Assembly (NCBI GenBank): GCA_031426915.1
Contig: JASJPB010000007.1
Location: forward strand, 1-64,000
DNA: 64,000 nucleotides
Direction: 5' to 3'
Source: Sulfurimicrobium sp031426915
GTDB lineage: Bacteria; Pseudomonadota; Gammaproteobacteria; Burkholderiales; Sulfuricellaceae
Shown here piece by piece: positions 1 to 8,938 of the stretch. The position numbers were made by a program, and so were the translations under genes. The notes beneath the pieces are model-generated. The model had not been told where the DNA came from. It worked only from the letters and a program-made list of their open reading frames with translations, and ran no database searches. How positions within the stretch are numbered: the first letter of the stretch is position 1; every line of letters starts with the position of its first letter.

Positions 1-953
1 GGCATGCACCGCGAGGTCGGCGCGGAAGACCTTTTCCAGTTGCTGGGCGCTGTTGTCCACCTGGATGAGTTTCTTGCCCGCCAACAGATGCTGATCCCAG
101 ACGTAGCTGGTTCTTTCGTTGAAGCCCGCCCCCAGCACCAGCACCAGGTCGGCTTCCTGTTCCAGGTAGCGCATGGCGTGGCCGCCGGAGGTGACGCCGA
201 GGCTGCCCAGCGACAGCGCGGAGCGTTCGTCGACCGCGCCCTTGGCCTTGAGGCTGCTGGTCACCGGAATATTGAGATGCTCGCTGATGCGGCGCAGGTG
301 ATCCTGCGCGCCGGAACGGATGCAGCCATAGCCCGCGATGATCAGGGGGCGCTTCGCTGCGCGGATCAGTTCCACGCTCTTGTCGATGTATTGCTCGGCG
401 AGCACGCATTCGCCGCTCATGCGCGTGAAGGAAATCCGATCCAGGATGGATGCATCCACCATTTCTTTCTGCACGTTATAGGGGATGCTCANNNNNNNNN
501 NNNNNNNNNNNNNNNNNNNNNNNNNNNNNNNNNCGTGCGTTCGATCAGTTTGTGGTAGCGCGTGATACCGGCAAACAACGCGACCTGGTCGATGCTGCCG
601 CCTTCGCCGGAGCTTTCCTGCAGCCCGCCCTTGCCGAACATATGGGTCGAGGTTTCTCCGGTGATCACCAGGATCGGCTGCCTGTCCGCATAGGCATTGG
701 CGATTCCGGTGACCAGATTGGTGGCGCCCGGCCCGGCGGTGGTGATGCAGGCGGAAATTCTTCCCGTGGCCCGGGCATAGCCGCCGGCCATGAAGGCCGC
801 GCCCTGTTCATGCTTGACCAGCACGCTCTTGATGTTCGAGCCGTACAGACTGTCGTAGACAGGCAGGATATGGGCGCCCGGCATGCCGAAAATGGTTTCG
901 ATCCCCAGGCGCTCCAAATATCTTACGATTAATTCGCTGACTGCTATTTTCAT
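1..953 (-). CDS. TPP-dependent acetolactate synthase-like enzyme (partial, gapped)
   Basis: This is the N-terminal part of a thiamine-pyrophosphate enzyme of the acetolactate synthase/pyruvate oxidase family, starting at 953 and running off the window's left edge. The TPP-domain signatures are visible: GMPGAH near residue 23 and KHEQGAAF, whose Glu49 is the expected catalytic glutamate. It is followed by the AGPGATN and ITGE stretches. The frame before the N gap (492-533) and the frame after it differ: position 489 downward reads well as SIPYNVQKE in a frame that does not match a 14-codon gap. The gap length is therefore probably a placeholder and the gene is likely intact in reality. The substrate cannot be told; true IlvB, sulfopyruvate or oxalyl-CoA type enzymes share these motifs. 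It is divergent from the TAXI protein gene. Confidence 0.8.
492..533. other. assembly gap (42 N)
   Basis: A run of 42 undetermined bases lies inside the TPP enzyme gene. The coding frame is not preserved across it, so the true missing length is probably not 42. Confidence 0.99.
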
Positions 954-1169
954 GTCGTCACATTGTCGCCGGAAGTCTTTGGGTCACCCTGGTTTGTCGC
1001 ATATCGATTCGGGCGGGGCATTTTACCCGAACCTTGGCCCAATCATGAAATGGGTCGTTCGCCGGTTCCGCAACCGCGGCAGGCCATGTGGCAGATTAAC
1101 AGTTCCCGCTAAAAAGGTATCATTCCGGAACTGTCATTCCTGAGAAAAGCGCGCCGTCGCGGAATCCCT

Positions 1170-2486
1170 ATGAAAAATCCATTCAGCAACACCTCCCGCA
1201 GGGAAATACTGATCGTGGGCTTGCCCGCCGCAGCCCTTATCATCGGCCTGTTCTGGCTTGCCTCCACCTTCGTTCAGCCGGCGCCCCCCAAATTGCTCCA
1301 TATGACCACTGGCGCGGAGAGCGGGGCGTATCACGCTTATGGCAAACGCTACCAGGAAATTCTGGCGCGCCATGGCATCACGCTGGAACTGCGCACTTCG
1401 TCCGGCGCGCTGGAAAACCTGCGGCGCCTCAAGGATGGCAATGCCGGCTTTGCCATCGGTTTCATCCAGGGCGGAACGGCCACTGCCCAAGACGGCGCGG
1501 GGCTGATGTCGCTGGGCAGCATGTACTACGAACCCTTGTGGGTGTTTTACCGGAACAAAGAGGCCTTCGACCGGGTTTCCCAGTTGCGGGGCAAAAAACT
1601 CGCGGTCGGTGCCGAAGGCAGCGGCACGCGCAAACTGGCATTGCAGATCCTCGCCGCCAACGACATGTCCAGCGATGGCGCCAGCCTGCTCCCGCTCGCG
1701 GGGGATGCGGCGGCGGAAGCACTCAGGCGCGGGGATGCGGATGCGGCTTTCATCATCGCCGGCGCCGATTCGGCCGTGGTGCGCAAACTGCTGGGCGCGG
1801 AGGGGGTGCGCCTGATGAGTTTCGCGCAGGCGGGCGCCTACGTGAAACGTTTCCCCTTCCTTTCCCGGGTGTCGTTGCCGCGTGGCGCGGTGGACCTGGT
1901 GCGGGATATCCCGGCGCAGGATGTGACGCTGGTCGCCCCCACCGCCAACCTGGTCGCGCGCGAAGATATGCACCCCGCCCTGGTGAGCCTGCTGGTTCAG
2001 GCCGCAGCCGAAGTGCACGGCGAGGCGGGCATGTTCCAGCAGACGAAGGAGTTTCCCGCGCCCAAGGATGTGACCTTCGAGGTCAGCAAGGATGCCGAGC
2101 GCTACTACAAATCCGGTCCTCCCTTCCTGCAGCGCTACCTGCCTTTCTGGGCCGCGATCCTGGTGGACCGCATCCTGGTGATGGCGCTGCCGTTTCTTGC
2201 GCTGATTCCCATCCTGCGTGCTATTCCCGCCGTGTACGCATGGCGCGTCACTTCCCGCATTTACAGTTGGTACGGCGAACTGTCGATGCTGGAGAACGAG
2301 ATCAAGCTCAATTACGACCCGGCCCGCTATGCGGATTACCTGGCCCGGATCGACAGCATGGAGGAGCGTGCCAACAACCGCCCGGTACCGGTTTCATTCG
2401 CCCATCTCCTTTACACGCTGCGCGAGCACATCAACCTGGTGCGCATTTCTCTGGACCGGAAAAGAATGGAAGGCAGACCTTCTTGA
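1170..2486 (+). CDS. TAXI family TRAP transporter solute-binding subunit
   Basis: This 438-aa protein belongs to the TAXI group of TRAP-type solute-binding proteins, which capture small carboxylates or amino acids outside the inner membrane. An N-terminal membrane anchor spans about residues 14-33, followed by the typical TTGAESGAYHAYG motif of the first lobe and a GALENL/GFIQGG ligand-binding region. A second membrane segment near residues 323-345 and a charged C-terminal tail make it a membrane-tethered variant rather than a free periplasmic protein. No membrane permease gene lies next to it, so its transporter partner, if any, is elsewhere; a sensory role is possible. A hairpin repeat begins directly after its stop codon. 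Confidence 0.82.
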   Translation: MKNPFSNTSRREILIVGLPAAALIIGLFWLASTFVQPAPPKLLHMTTGAESGAYHAYGKRYQEILARHGITLELRTSSGALENLRRLKDGNAGFAIGFIQGGTATAQDGAGLMSLGSMYYEPLWVFYRNKEAFDRVSQLRGKKLAVGAEGSGTRKLALQILAANDMSSDGASLLPLAGDAAAEALRRGDADAAFIIAGADSAVVRKLLGAEGVRLMSFAQAGAYVKRFPFLSRVSLPRGAVDLVRDIPAQDVTLVAPTANLVAREDMHPALVSLLVQAAAEVHGEAGMFQQTKEFPAPKDVTFEVSKDAERYYKSGPPFLQRYLPFWAAILVDRILVMALPFLALIPILRAIPAVYAWRVTSRIYSWYGELSMLENEIKLNYDPARYADYLARIDSMEERANNRPVPVSFAHLLYTLREHINLVRISLDRKRMEGRPS

Positions 2487-2488
2487 AA

Positions 2489-2565
2489 CGCAAAGGCGCA
2501 GAGAGCGCAAAGTAAAAACAGTGAGTCATCCATATTCATCTTCTTTGCGTCTTAGCGTCTTTGCG
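2489..2565. repeat. CGCAAAG-type dispersed hairpin repeat
   Basis: Imperfect inverted arms of about 23 nt (2489-2512 and 2543-2565) built on CGCAAAG/CTTTGCG lie between the TAXI gene and umuC, whose 3' ends converge here. It may serve as a bidirectional terminator. It is related to the longer elements at 32807, 40574 and 50266. Confidence 0.7.
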
Positions 2566-2583
2566 GTTGTACTGTTTATATAA

Positions 2584-3867
2584 TCAGACCGCATGCGCCA
2601 CCACCACCTCCGCCAGGCGCGTGGTATAGCAGGGCGACTTGTAGCCGGATTTTACGCGCCAGGGCTGTTCCAGCCCTTCCCCGGCGAGTTTGATGCTTCC
2701 CTGCCCGAAGCTCAGATTGATGCGGTCCAGCACCTGCATCAGCGCGGCGGAGCGCGCCATCCGGGCGGGGTCGTCGAACAGCGTGGGCGCGTGCTGGCTG
2801 GCGGGGATCAATCCGGAAAGCATCACGCCCGCCTTGGTGTAGGCAAACCCCGCTTGATAAATCGTTTCCAGCCCCTGTAGCGCGCCATGGCAGAGCGCCA
2901 TCGAGTCGGATGTCGGGGAGGGCAGCGGTAGCGTGATGCCCGGGCTGTACTGCGGCGCATTGTGCTTGAAGGGGTTGGTGCGGATGAAAACGTGGATGGC
3001 GCTGGCGAGGGCGTGCTGGCTGCGCAGTTTCAGCGCGGCGCGCATGGTGTAGCTCTGCACCGCCTGCCGCAGTTCCGCCAGGCTCAGCACGGGTGTACCG
3101 AAGGAACGCGAGGACATGATCTGCTGGTTCGGCGCCGCAATCTCTTCCAGGCTGAGGCAGGGGATGCCGTTGAGTTCCTTCACCGTGCGTTCCAGCACCA
3201 CCGAAAAGCGCTGGCGAATGCGCGCGGGCGGTGCGCGCTTGAGGTCGAGCACGGTGTTGATGCCCATGGCACCGAGCCTGGGGGCAAGGCGCCGGCCCAC
3301 GCCCCAGACCTCGCCGACCTCGATCCCGCCCAGCAGGCGATCCAGTTCGCCGGGTTCGAACGCGCCGAAGTCGCACACGCTGTCGAAGCCGGCGCGCTTC
3401 TTGGCGACATGGTTGGCGAGCTTGGCCAGGGTTTTCGAGGTGGCGATGCCGACGCAGACCGGCAGCCCTAGCAGGCGGCGTATCCTGTGCCGCATGGTCT
3501 GGGCGTAGCGCGTCAGCCCGGCGCGCTCGAAACCGCTCAGGTCGAGGAAACACTCGTCGATGGAGTAGACCTCCTGATTGGGCGAGAAGGTCGAGAGGAT
3601 GGACATCACGCGCGCGCTCATGTCGGCGTAGAGCGCGTAGTTGCTGGAGAGCGCGACGATGCCGTGGCGCTCCGCCAGTTCCCGGACCTGGAACCACGGC
3701 ACGGCCATGCCGACGCCCAGCGCTTTGACCTCGTTGCTGCGCGCCACCACGCAGCCGTCGTTGTTGGACAGCACGACGACCGGCCTGCCTTCGAGCTTGG
3801 GGTTGAACACCCGTTCGCAGGAAACGTAGAAATTGTTGCAGTCGATCAGCGCGATGTTGGCGGGCAT
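2584..3867 (-). CDS. umuC: DNA polymerase V catalytic subunit UmuC
   Basis: A 427-aa Y-family translesion DNA polymerase. The start at 3867 gives MPANIALIDCNNFY, with metal-binding Asp9 at the usual place; a longer upstream reading has no family similarity. SIDECFLDL carries catalytic Asp104-Glu105. The region after about residue 170 has the helix-hairpin-helix and little-finger features of UmuC (GVGRRLAPRLGAMGI). It should form the polymerase with processed UmuD, encoded 13 nt upstream in the same operon, and synthesise past lesions during the SOS response. Full length, no visible damage. Confidence 0.95.
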   Translation of the reverse strand: MPANIALIDCNNFYVSCERVFNPKLEGRPVVVLSNNDGCVVARSNEVKALGVGMAVPWFQVRELAERHGIVALSSNYALYADMSARVMSILSTFSPNQEVYSIDECFLDLSGFERAGLTRYAQTMRHRIRRLLGLPVCVGIATSKTLAKLANHVAKKRAGFDSVCDFGAFEPGELDRLLGGIEVGEVWGVGRRLAPRLGAMGINTVLDLKRAPPARIRQRFSVVLERTVKELNGIPCLSLEEIAAPNQQIMSSRSFGTPVLSLAELRQAVQSYTMRAALKLRSQHALASAIHVFIRTNPFKHNAPQYSPGITLPLPSPTSDSMALCHGALQGLETIYQAGFAYTKAGVMLSGLIPASQHAPTLFDDPARMARSAALMQVLDRINLSFGQGSIKLAGEGLEQPWRVKSGYKSPCYTTRLAEVVVAHAV

Positions 3868-3880
3868 GATCCTGAAAGCC

Positions 3881-4363
3881 TCAATTGGATGCCCCCACCT
3901 CGTGGATCGACCAGCGCACCACGCCCCAGATCGTGAGGGCTTGGTCCGACCCGACACGGATGTCGGGATAGTCGCTATTGCCGGCGCGCAGCACACAGCC
4001 TTGCGGCGCATGGCATAGCTGTTTCACTGTGAAGTCGCCTTCCAGCACGGCGATGACGATGCTGCGGTCGCTCGCCTCGACGGAACGGTCCACCACCAGC
4101 AGGTCGCCGTCGTGGATGCCGAACCCGGTCATCGAATCGCCTGCGACGCGAACGAAGAACGTCGCTTCCTTGTGGGCGATGAGGTGCCGGTTCAGGTCGA
4201 TGCGGCCCTCGACGTAGTCGTCGGCGGGCGAGGGGAAGCCGGCAGGAACCGGCGTGGCCAGCAGCGGGCCCTTTGCCAAGGACACGGCTGGCGGCTCGGC
4301 GAGCAGCGACAGCATGCCCCCCGGCAAGGCCGCCGGGCCTTCCATGCAGAGACTGGATGACAT
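3881..4363 (-). CDS. umuD: UmuD-type autopeptidase, polymerase V subunit
   Basis: A 160-aa S24-family protein, slightly longer than E. coli UmuD. After a divergent 40-residue leader the conserved core begins at AGFPSPADDYVEGRIDLN. The likely RecA-stimulated cleavage site is Ala41-Gly42, where E. coli uses Cys-Gly. The catalytic dyad is Ser77 (AGDSMTG) and Lys114 (FTVKQL). It lies between the LexA-like gene (12-nt gap) and umuC (13-nt gap), so the three are almost certainly co-transcribed. An alternative start at Met7 is possible. Confidence 0.93.
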   Translation of the reverse strand: MSSSLCMEGPAALPGGMLSLLAEPPAVSLAKGPLLATPVPAGFPSPADDYVEGRIDLNRHLIAHKEATFFVRVAGDSMTGFGIHDGDLLVVDRSVEASDRSIVIAVLEGDFTVKQLCHAPQGCVLRAGNSDYPDIRVGSDQALTIWGVVRWSIHEVGASN

Positions 4364-4374
4364 GGCAGTCCCGG

Positions 4375-4977
4375 CTAGTTTCTGTAGCGTCGGACCAGGC
4401 CGACCATGACGCCGTAGATTTCCAGCGATCCCTGCGGACGGATGACAGGAAACGCCTTGTTGTGCGGGCGCAGGATGAACTTGCCGCGTTCGATGGCCAG
4501 CTCCTTGAGGGTGAACTCGTTGTCCACGATGGCCACCACGAAATCCCCGGCGCTGGCGGCGGTGCCGCGCTCGACCACGGCGATGTCGCCGTCGTTGATC
4601 CCGGCGTCGATCATCGATTCGCCCCGGATGGGGATCATGGCGGTGCGGGAAGGGGTGCGCACCAGGTAGTCGTCGACGAAGAAGGGATCGCCGCCGACAT
4701 CGTTGGCCAGCACCGGCATTCCCGCCGGCACCGCGGCATCCGCCAGCGGGCGCTCGAAGAAGCGCCTGGCCGGCACCCATGCATCGTCGTCCGGGGTGCG
4801 TTCGAGGAAACCCTGCGTTTCCAGGCGTTCGAGGAATTTGCGCGCTGCCGCCTTGGAAAAACCGATCAGCGTCGCGATGCGTTGCTGCGAGGGAATGCGC
4901 CGGGCATCGGCGTAGTAATCGCGAAGCCTGGCGAGGTGTTCGTGGTCCCGATTCGGAGTGGGCATGGCAGAGTCCAT
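4375..4977 (-). CDS. LexA-like S24 repressor of the umuDC operon
   Basis: A 200-aa LexA-like protein. Residues about 26-60 form a winged-helix-type DNA-binding region (IPSQQRIATLIGFSKAAARK), and residues 84-200 an S24 autoprotease domain with cleavage site Ala85-Gly86, Ser121 (RGESMIDAG) and Lys158 (FTLKEL). The helix-turn-helix is unlike the canonical LexA sequence, so this is probably a second, operon-specific repressor that self-cleaves on DNA damage and de-represses umuDC. It is the first gene of the operon. An 11-bp dyad lies just upstream. Two starts are possible (4977 and 4965), neither with a good ribosome binding site. Confidence 0.87.
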   Translation of the reverse strand: MDSAMPTPNRDHEHLARLRDYYADARRIPSQQRIATLIGFSKAAARKFLERLETQGFLERTPDDDAWVPARRFFERPLADAAVPAGMPVLANDVGGDPFFVDDYLVRTPSRTAMIPIRGESMIDAGINDGDIAVVERGTAASAGDFVVAIVDNEFTLKELAIERGKFILRPHNKAFPVIRPQGSLEIYGVMVGLVRRYRN

Positions 4978-4981
4978 GGGT

Positions 4982-5002
4982 TATCGTATGGAAACCATGA
5001 TA
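4982..5002. promoter_or_regulatory. candidate operator dyad of the LexA-like/umuDC operon
   Basis: An inverted repeat centred on ATGGAAACCAT (4988-4998), with outer TATC/GATA half-elements, lies immediately upstream of the LexA-like gene. Its position suits autoregulation. It does not match a CTGT-N8-ACAG SOS box. This is inference from symmetry and position only. Confidence 0.4.
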
Positions 5003-5225
5003 GTTGCCAAATGAAAACCTGTCAAATGGCTCGCGGTTTCTACGGAGGCTTGTCTCCGTTTCACATTTTCCGAAGTACTCAATTGTAAAAAAACGGTTTT
5101 TACTGGTTGGAACCGCAAGATGTACAGTCAGCGCCCTATCGCCATGCTACCCCATTCCCTCTATCCTTTAGCTACATGGCGAGGATAGAACTGTTACGGA
5201 TTTCAAGGAGATAAGGGGGAATATC

Positions 5226-5414
5226 ATGGGAAAAGAAAACATGATCCGGCAACTCCTCAGGGGCTTCGAGTCTGATTTATATAACATGAGCCCTGCGGAA
5301 TTGGAGCGGGAATTGAAAAGTGAGTGCATGCGCCTCAGTGAAAAAACCTATAGCGAGGTTGTCGAGCTGTACTACATGGATAACCCCGGTACTTCGTTGT
5401 TGCAGCTGCGCTGA
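5226..5414 (+). CDS. small hypothetical protein
   Basis: A 62-aa, charged, probably helical protein with no signal peptide or membrane segment. Support comes from a good ribosome binding site (AAGGAGATAAGGGGG) before the ATG and a clean reading frame. I do not recognise the family. The stretch 4978-5225 upstream has a small hairpin (5042-5059) and AT-rich promoter-like sequence but no gene. Downstream, a hairpin at 5457-5474 without a T-tract may end its transcript. Confidence 0.6.
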   Translation: MGKENMIRQLLRGFESDLYNMSPAELERELKSECMRLSEKTYSEVVELYYMDNPGTSLLQLR

Positions 5415-5692
5415 ACCCGGAGGATTCATCAGGCAGGGCGCCAGCACGCGCGCAGGCCCGGAGAACTGTCCGGGTCGAAGGTGCCGGGAGCTTGCCGAAC
5501 CATCAAGCCGATGGGGATCAATCCCCTCTGCCAATATCATGGGCACGCAATGTCAGCAGCGCCTGGTCGTACTCGAAGCGTTCGATTTCCCGTCGCAGCT
5601 GGGCGGCAGTGGGTATGCGCTACTTGCAGCAGGTTTTTGTCGTCACGGCATGGCTGAGGGTCGGGAAAACGGCAGGTGGCGGAGAAGCCGCG

Positions 5693-5887
5693 TTATTCCC
5701 TGGAAAGTGCGAAACAGTCGTCGCGCCACTTGCAGTCAAGCTGGTCGCATTCCTGGTTGCGGGCGCTGGCGAAACAGTCGAAATTGCCCTCCTGTTGCTG
5801 GATTTCCCGTATCAGATCGGCTTTGGACAGGCTTCCTGGCTCGATGTCATGCTGTTGCGCGAGTGTGTGTATTTCCTGCAGTTTCAT
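5693..5887 (-). CDS. small SAP-like/Rho-N-like domain protein
   Basis: A 64-aa protein starting at the ATG at 5887, which has AGGGA upstream; the longer reading frame to 5938 lacks one. Residues about 1-32 (EPGSLSKADLIREIQ) resemble the SAP/Rho N-terminal helix-extended-helix fold that binds nucleic acid. The C-terminal half holds three cysteines in the pattern CFASARNQECDQLDCKWRDDC, possibly a metal site. The role is unknown. Confidence 0.65.
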   Translation of the reverse strand: MKLQEIHTLAQQHDIEPGSLSKADLIREIQQQEGNFDCFASARNQECDQLDCKWRDDCFALSRE

Positions 5888-6153
5888 AACTATTTCCCTG
5901 GTCTGGTCATGATGAGGTCGATGAATCGATGGCGGCACCAGCGGTTTACTTTAGCGCATAGGTCATGACATTGATATAGGCGGAATGAGGGGGCGCCCAT
6001 TCCTTGTCGTGGTTTTCCGTTTTCCTCATTTTCCCGCAGCGTCGCCATGCAGAATGCCCGATTGTGCGTAATGGTTCACACTAAGTGCAGATTAAGTGCA
6101 GACAGGGTTTACCCCTGATGCCAATTCCGGCAAGGCTTTCTAAATCGCCAAGT

Positions 6154-6246
6154 ATGCAAGCTCCCATAAGCTGCCAGGTTTTGCTGGCGGAAGACGATCC
6201 GGGCGACGCCAATCTGGCGCGCCATTCTCCTCCCCGGGGCCGCCCT
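6154..6246 (+). pseudogene. possible response-regulator receiver fragment
   Basis: A reading frame from 6154 encodes QVLLAEDDPGDANLAR, which looks like the first strand and acidic pocket of a receiver domain. The similarity stops at about 6226, and no phosphoacceptor region follows before the TolC-like gene. I read it as a decayed remnant. The rest of 5888-6307 shows no gene. Confidence 0.3.
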
Positions 6247-6307
6247 GGAAGCGGCGCGAAGCTGCGCCAGAATCTTGAGGAAACGCCGCTCATGCTGCCG
6301 GAAGCGG

Positions 6308-7612
6308 TCAGGCCTTGCCCGCCCCGGCGCAGCTATCGGGGGCCAGCAGCAAAAGGTCGCTGGTTCTCTGCAGCAACTGGCTCTGGCCTTCAATTTCCGC
6401 CAGCGAGGCTTGATATTCCTGAGAAATCTTCTGCATCAGTTCATGAAAAACAGGGTAGGGCACCCGGTCGAACTGCATTTTTGCTTCGCGCAGGGATTCC
6501 CGGGCCGTTTGGGCCTCGATTTTCGTCGCCTCCAGCTTGTTCCGGGCGAGTTTGATATTTTCGAATGCTTGCTCCGTACCTAGCTGGATATCCAGACGTG
6601 CCTGCTCGTCCAGGGTGCGGTTCACCACTACGGCCGCACTGAGTCGGTCCCAGTTGGCGCGCTCGGCTTCCTGAAAGTTGGCCGGCATGTTGATGCTCAC
6701 GCCGGCGGTGGCAGCATAACCCCGCCTGTCGTTCGCATACTCGTCAATGTAGCTCACGCCCAGATGGAGGTCTGCATTTACGCTGCTGCCGGCGCCGATT
6801 TCGCGGTTATACAGCAGGGCTTCGCGCTGGGAGCCGAGCTTCCTGACGTCTACCGAGTGACGTTGCGCCGATTGGGTGAGTTCCGCGCTGGACAGGCAAA
6901 GTTGCGGAAAATCCGGCTGTGTCGGCTCAAAGGCGATAATGCTCTGGCCCAGGATCGAGTGCAGGGTATTCAGGGCCACGCGCTGCAGGGCGCGGAAACG
7001 TTGCAGCTCATCCCGTGCTGCAGCCAGGCCATTGTTGTAACGCTGATTTTCGCTGTCGGTCCACATGCCCTTCTCATGCAGTTTCCGGGCTGCGGGGGCA
7101 TTGGCGGACAGTGAGTTGAGATACTGTCCGGTCAATCGTTCCGCCTGAATGTATTGCCAATACAAGGTGTACTGGTTGCGTAGCTGGTGCTGCAAATGAC
7201 GTCGCGCGTCATCCAGCTCGATCGAATTCAGCTGGATTTGCGTTTGCGCTGCCTTTATCGCCTCGAGTTGCTGTGCGCGGCCGCCCAGCAGTGGGTAGCT
7301 CAGCCCGACATGAGGCTGTAGCGCATTGTAGTTTCGGGTCAGATTGTCGGTGACGATCTGCCTGTGGTGCCCGACATCCAGCCTGCCGGAGATTTGCATT
7401 CCTTCCCTGGATTGTTCCAGGCGCAACAGTTGCTGCGCATAGTTGATTTGCGATTCCAGCGCCTTGAGACGTAGCGAGGAAGAAAGCCTGTCTTCAAGTT
7501 TGGACAGCGGCAATATTTCGGCGCGGGCCGCGAGCGGGACCAGCAACAGGCCCAGCATTGCGTAGCGCAAGGCGCGATTTTTTCTTGTGGTGATCTTTGA
7601 TACGTGTGGCAT
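6308..7612 (-). CDS. TolC-family outer-membrane efflux/export protein
   Basis: A 434-aa outer-membrane factor. A signal peptide ends near Ala31 (ARA-EILP), followed by long amphipathic helices with heptad character, typical of the periplasmic barrel of TolC proteins, and the YPLLGG strand region. It lies 17 nt downstream of the GT2 synthase gene and is the last gene of the minus-strand operon that also holds a membrane fusion protein. It is therefore probably the outer-membrane exit duct for the polysaccharide made by this cluster, rather than part of a drug pump. No RND or ABC pump gene is adjacent. Confidence 0.85.
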   Translation of the reverse strand: MPHVSKITTRKNRALRYAMLGLLLVPLAARAEILPLSKLEDRLSSSLRLKALESQINYAQQLLRLEQSREGMQISGRLDVGHHRQIVTDNLTRNYNALQPHVGLSYPLLGGRAQQLEAIKAAQTQIQLNSIELDDARRHLQHQLRNQYTLYWQYIQAERLTGQYLNSLSANAPAARKLHEKGMWTDSENQRYNNGLAAARDELQRFRALQRVALNTLHSILGQSIIAFEPTQPDFPQLCLSSAELTQSAQRHSVDVRKLGSQREALLYNREIGAGSSVNADLHLGVSYIDEYANDRRGYAATAGVSINMPANFQEAERANWDRLSAAVVVNRTLDEQARLDIQLGTEQAFENIKLARNKLEATKIEAQTARESLREAKMQFDRVPYPVFHELMQKISQEYQASLAEIEGQSQLLQRTSDLLLLAPDSCAGAGKA

Positions 7613-7629
7613 GCAGGCCCCCTTTGTCT

Positions 7630-8937
7630 CTACCAGTGCGGAATCCTAGCCCATATTTTCTCCGGCACATAGGGGTGCCAGAGACGAATGCGCAGAAATT
7701 CCCGCAGCATGGAAAGCAGCTCCACCATATGAATCGGCAAGCGGTAAAAAGGGTAGAGCGGCACCAGCCACAGCATCTTCAAGCGGGGCGTGGAGGCGAT
7801 GTCGTTGGCAATCAGCATCTTGATGAAAAGGAAGAAGGCGGTCAGCCAGTACATGACGGTCAGTAGCGCCGGCGCGGAGAAGGGGTCGCTCAAAGCGAAA
7901 TAAATCACGCTCCACAGCGCGAGAAAGGGAAAAACGACCCGGAACAGCAGGATGTCGACGAAAACAAGCGCATTGACGATGCCAAAGTGCCAGAAGTGAT
8001 AGAGATCTCCCTGCTTGTGCAGGCGGATCTTGACCATGTTCCGGGTCCAGCGGCTGCGTTGGCGCAACAGCCAGCCATAGTGGTCTGGCACATCGGTCCA
8101 GACGATGGCATCCAGCGCAAAGCGCAGTTTCCAGCCCTGCTTGCGCAAGCGTACCGTGAGGTCGGTGTCATCCCCCAGTCCCGAGTCGTAGCCGCCCAGT
8201 TGACGCATGGCGACGGCACGGAACATGCTGCCCGCACCGGGCAGAATCGACAGCAGATTCAAGGGTGCGCGCCACAGTCTGGAAATGCTCACGTTGAGCG
8301 CATATTCGCACTCCTGGAAGCGCGTGACCAGGTTGCGGGTCGCATTCTTCACGCGCAAATTCGCGGACACTGCGCCTACCCTGGGGTCGGCAAAAGGGGC
8401 GAGCAAATGCTGAATGATGCCGGGCTGCAGCTCGCAGTCCGCATCCGGCACGAAAATGAAATCTCCGCGCGCCAGAACCAGGCCGATATTCAGGCTGCTG
8501 GGCTTGCCGTTGTGGTTTTTTGCCTCGAATACGCGCACTCGCCCGGTTTTTTCCCATGCCCGTGCGCGCGCCACGCTCTCGTCGGTGGAGTAGTCGTCGA
8601 CGAAAACGACCTCAAGATTTTGATAGCCGCATTGCAGTGCGGATTGAATCATTTTCGCAATGCTGTGCTCGACATTGCGCCCCGCGATGACGATGGAAAC
8701 CAACGGGTTCGCGGGCAGGCCGGAACCTTGCGCGGCGGCCAGCGCGCGGGGGTAAAACAGGCAGGTCAGCCACAGCAGGATGTCGGGCAGCACAAAACGC
8801 ATCAGGACCAGCACCACAAACCAGAAAAACAGATTGGCGGAAGTCAGCAGTTCGCCCAGTACGCGCGTCATCCCGCCCATGCTCACCAGGCTCAGCGGCG
8901 AGAGAAAGTACCCCAGGAAGCCATTCAGGTGTTCCAT
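7630..8937 (-). CDS. processive family 2 glycosyltransferase (polysaccharide synthase)
   Basis: A 432-aa membrane glycosyltransferase of the BcsA/Alg8/IcaA type. Two N-terminal membrane segments (about 8-24 and 36-62) precede a cytoplasmic GT-A domain with DD114-115, the DAD metal motif (165-167), the acceptor-base region GDDTD (255-259) and QRSRW (293-297). Several C-terminal membrane helices follow. This arrangement predicts polymerisation coupled to export through the inner membrane. The start at 8937 follows directly on the end of a 240-bp insertion, whose terminal CTAGG would serve as ribosome binding site. It is co-directional with the genes on both sides. Confidence 0.88.
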   Translation of the reverse strand: MEHLNGFLGYFLSPLSLVSMGGMTRVLGELLTSANLFFWFVVLVLMRFVLPDILLWLTCLFYPRALAAAQGSGLPANPLVSIVIAGRNVEHSIAKMIQSALQCGYQNLEVVFVDDYSTDESVARARAWEKTGRVRVFEAKNHNGKPSSLNIGLVLARGDFIFVPDADCELQPGIIQHLLAPFADPRVGAVSANLRVKNATRNLVTRFQECEYALNVSISRLWRAPLNLLSILPGAGSMFRAVAMRQLGGYDSGLGDDTDLTVRLRKQGWKLRFALDAIVWTDVPDHYGWLLRQRSRWTRNMVKIRLHKQGDLYHFWHFGIVNALVFVDILLFRVVFPFLALWSVIYFALSDPFSAPALLTVMYWLTAFFLFIKMLIANDIASTPRLKMLWLVPLYPFYRLPIHMVELLSMLREFLRIRLWHPYVPEKIWARIPHW

Positions 8938-8938
8938 G

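Noticed and set aside
4978..5225. A canonical CTGT-N8-ACAG SOS box upstream of the LexA-like gene
   Set aside because: I found CTGT-like and ACAG-like halves but not at the right spacing.
5530..5660. A short minus-strand frame with a plausible helical peptide (REIERFEYDQALL)
   Set aside because: There is no start codon after an upstream stop and no ribosome site; it may be a remnant but cannot be supported as a gene.
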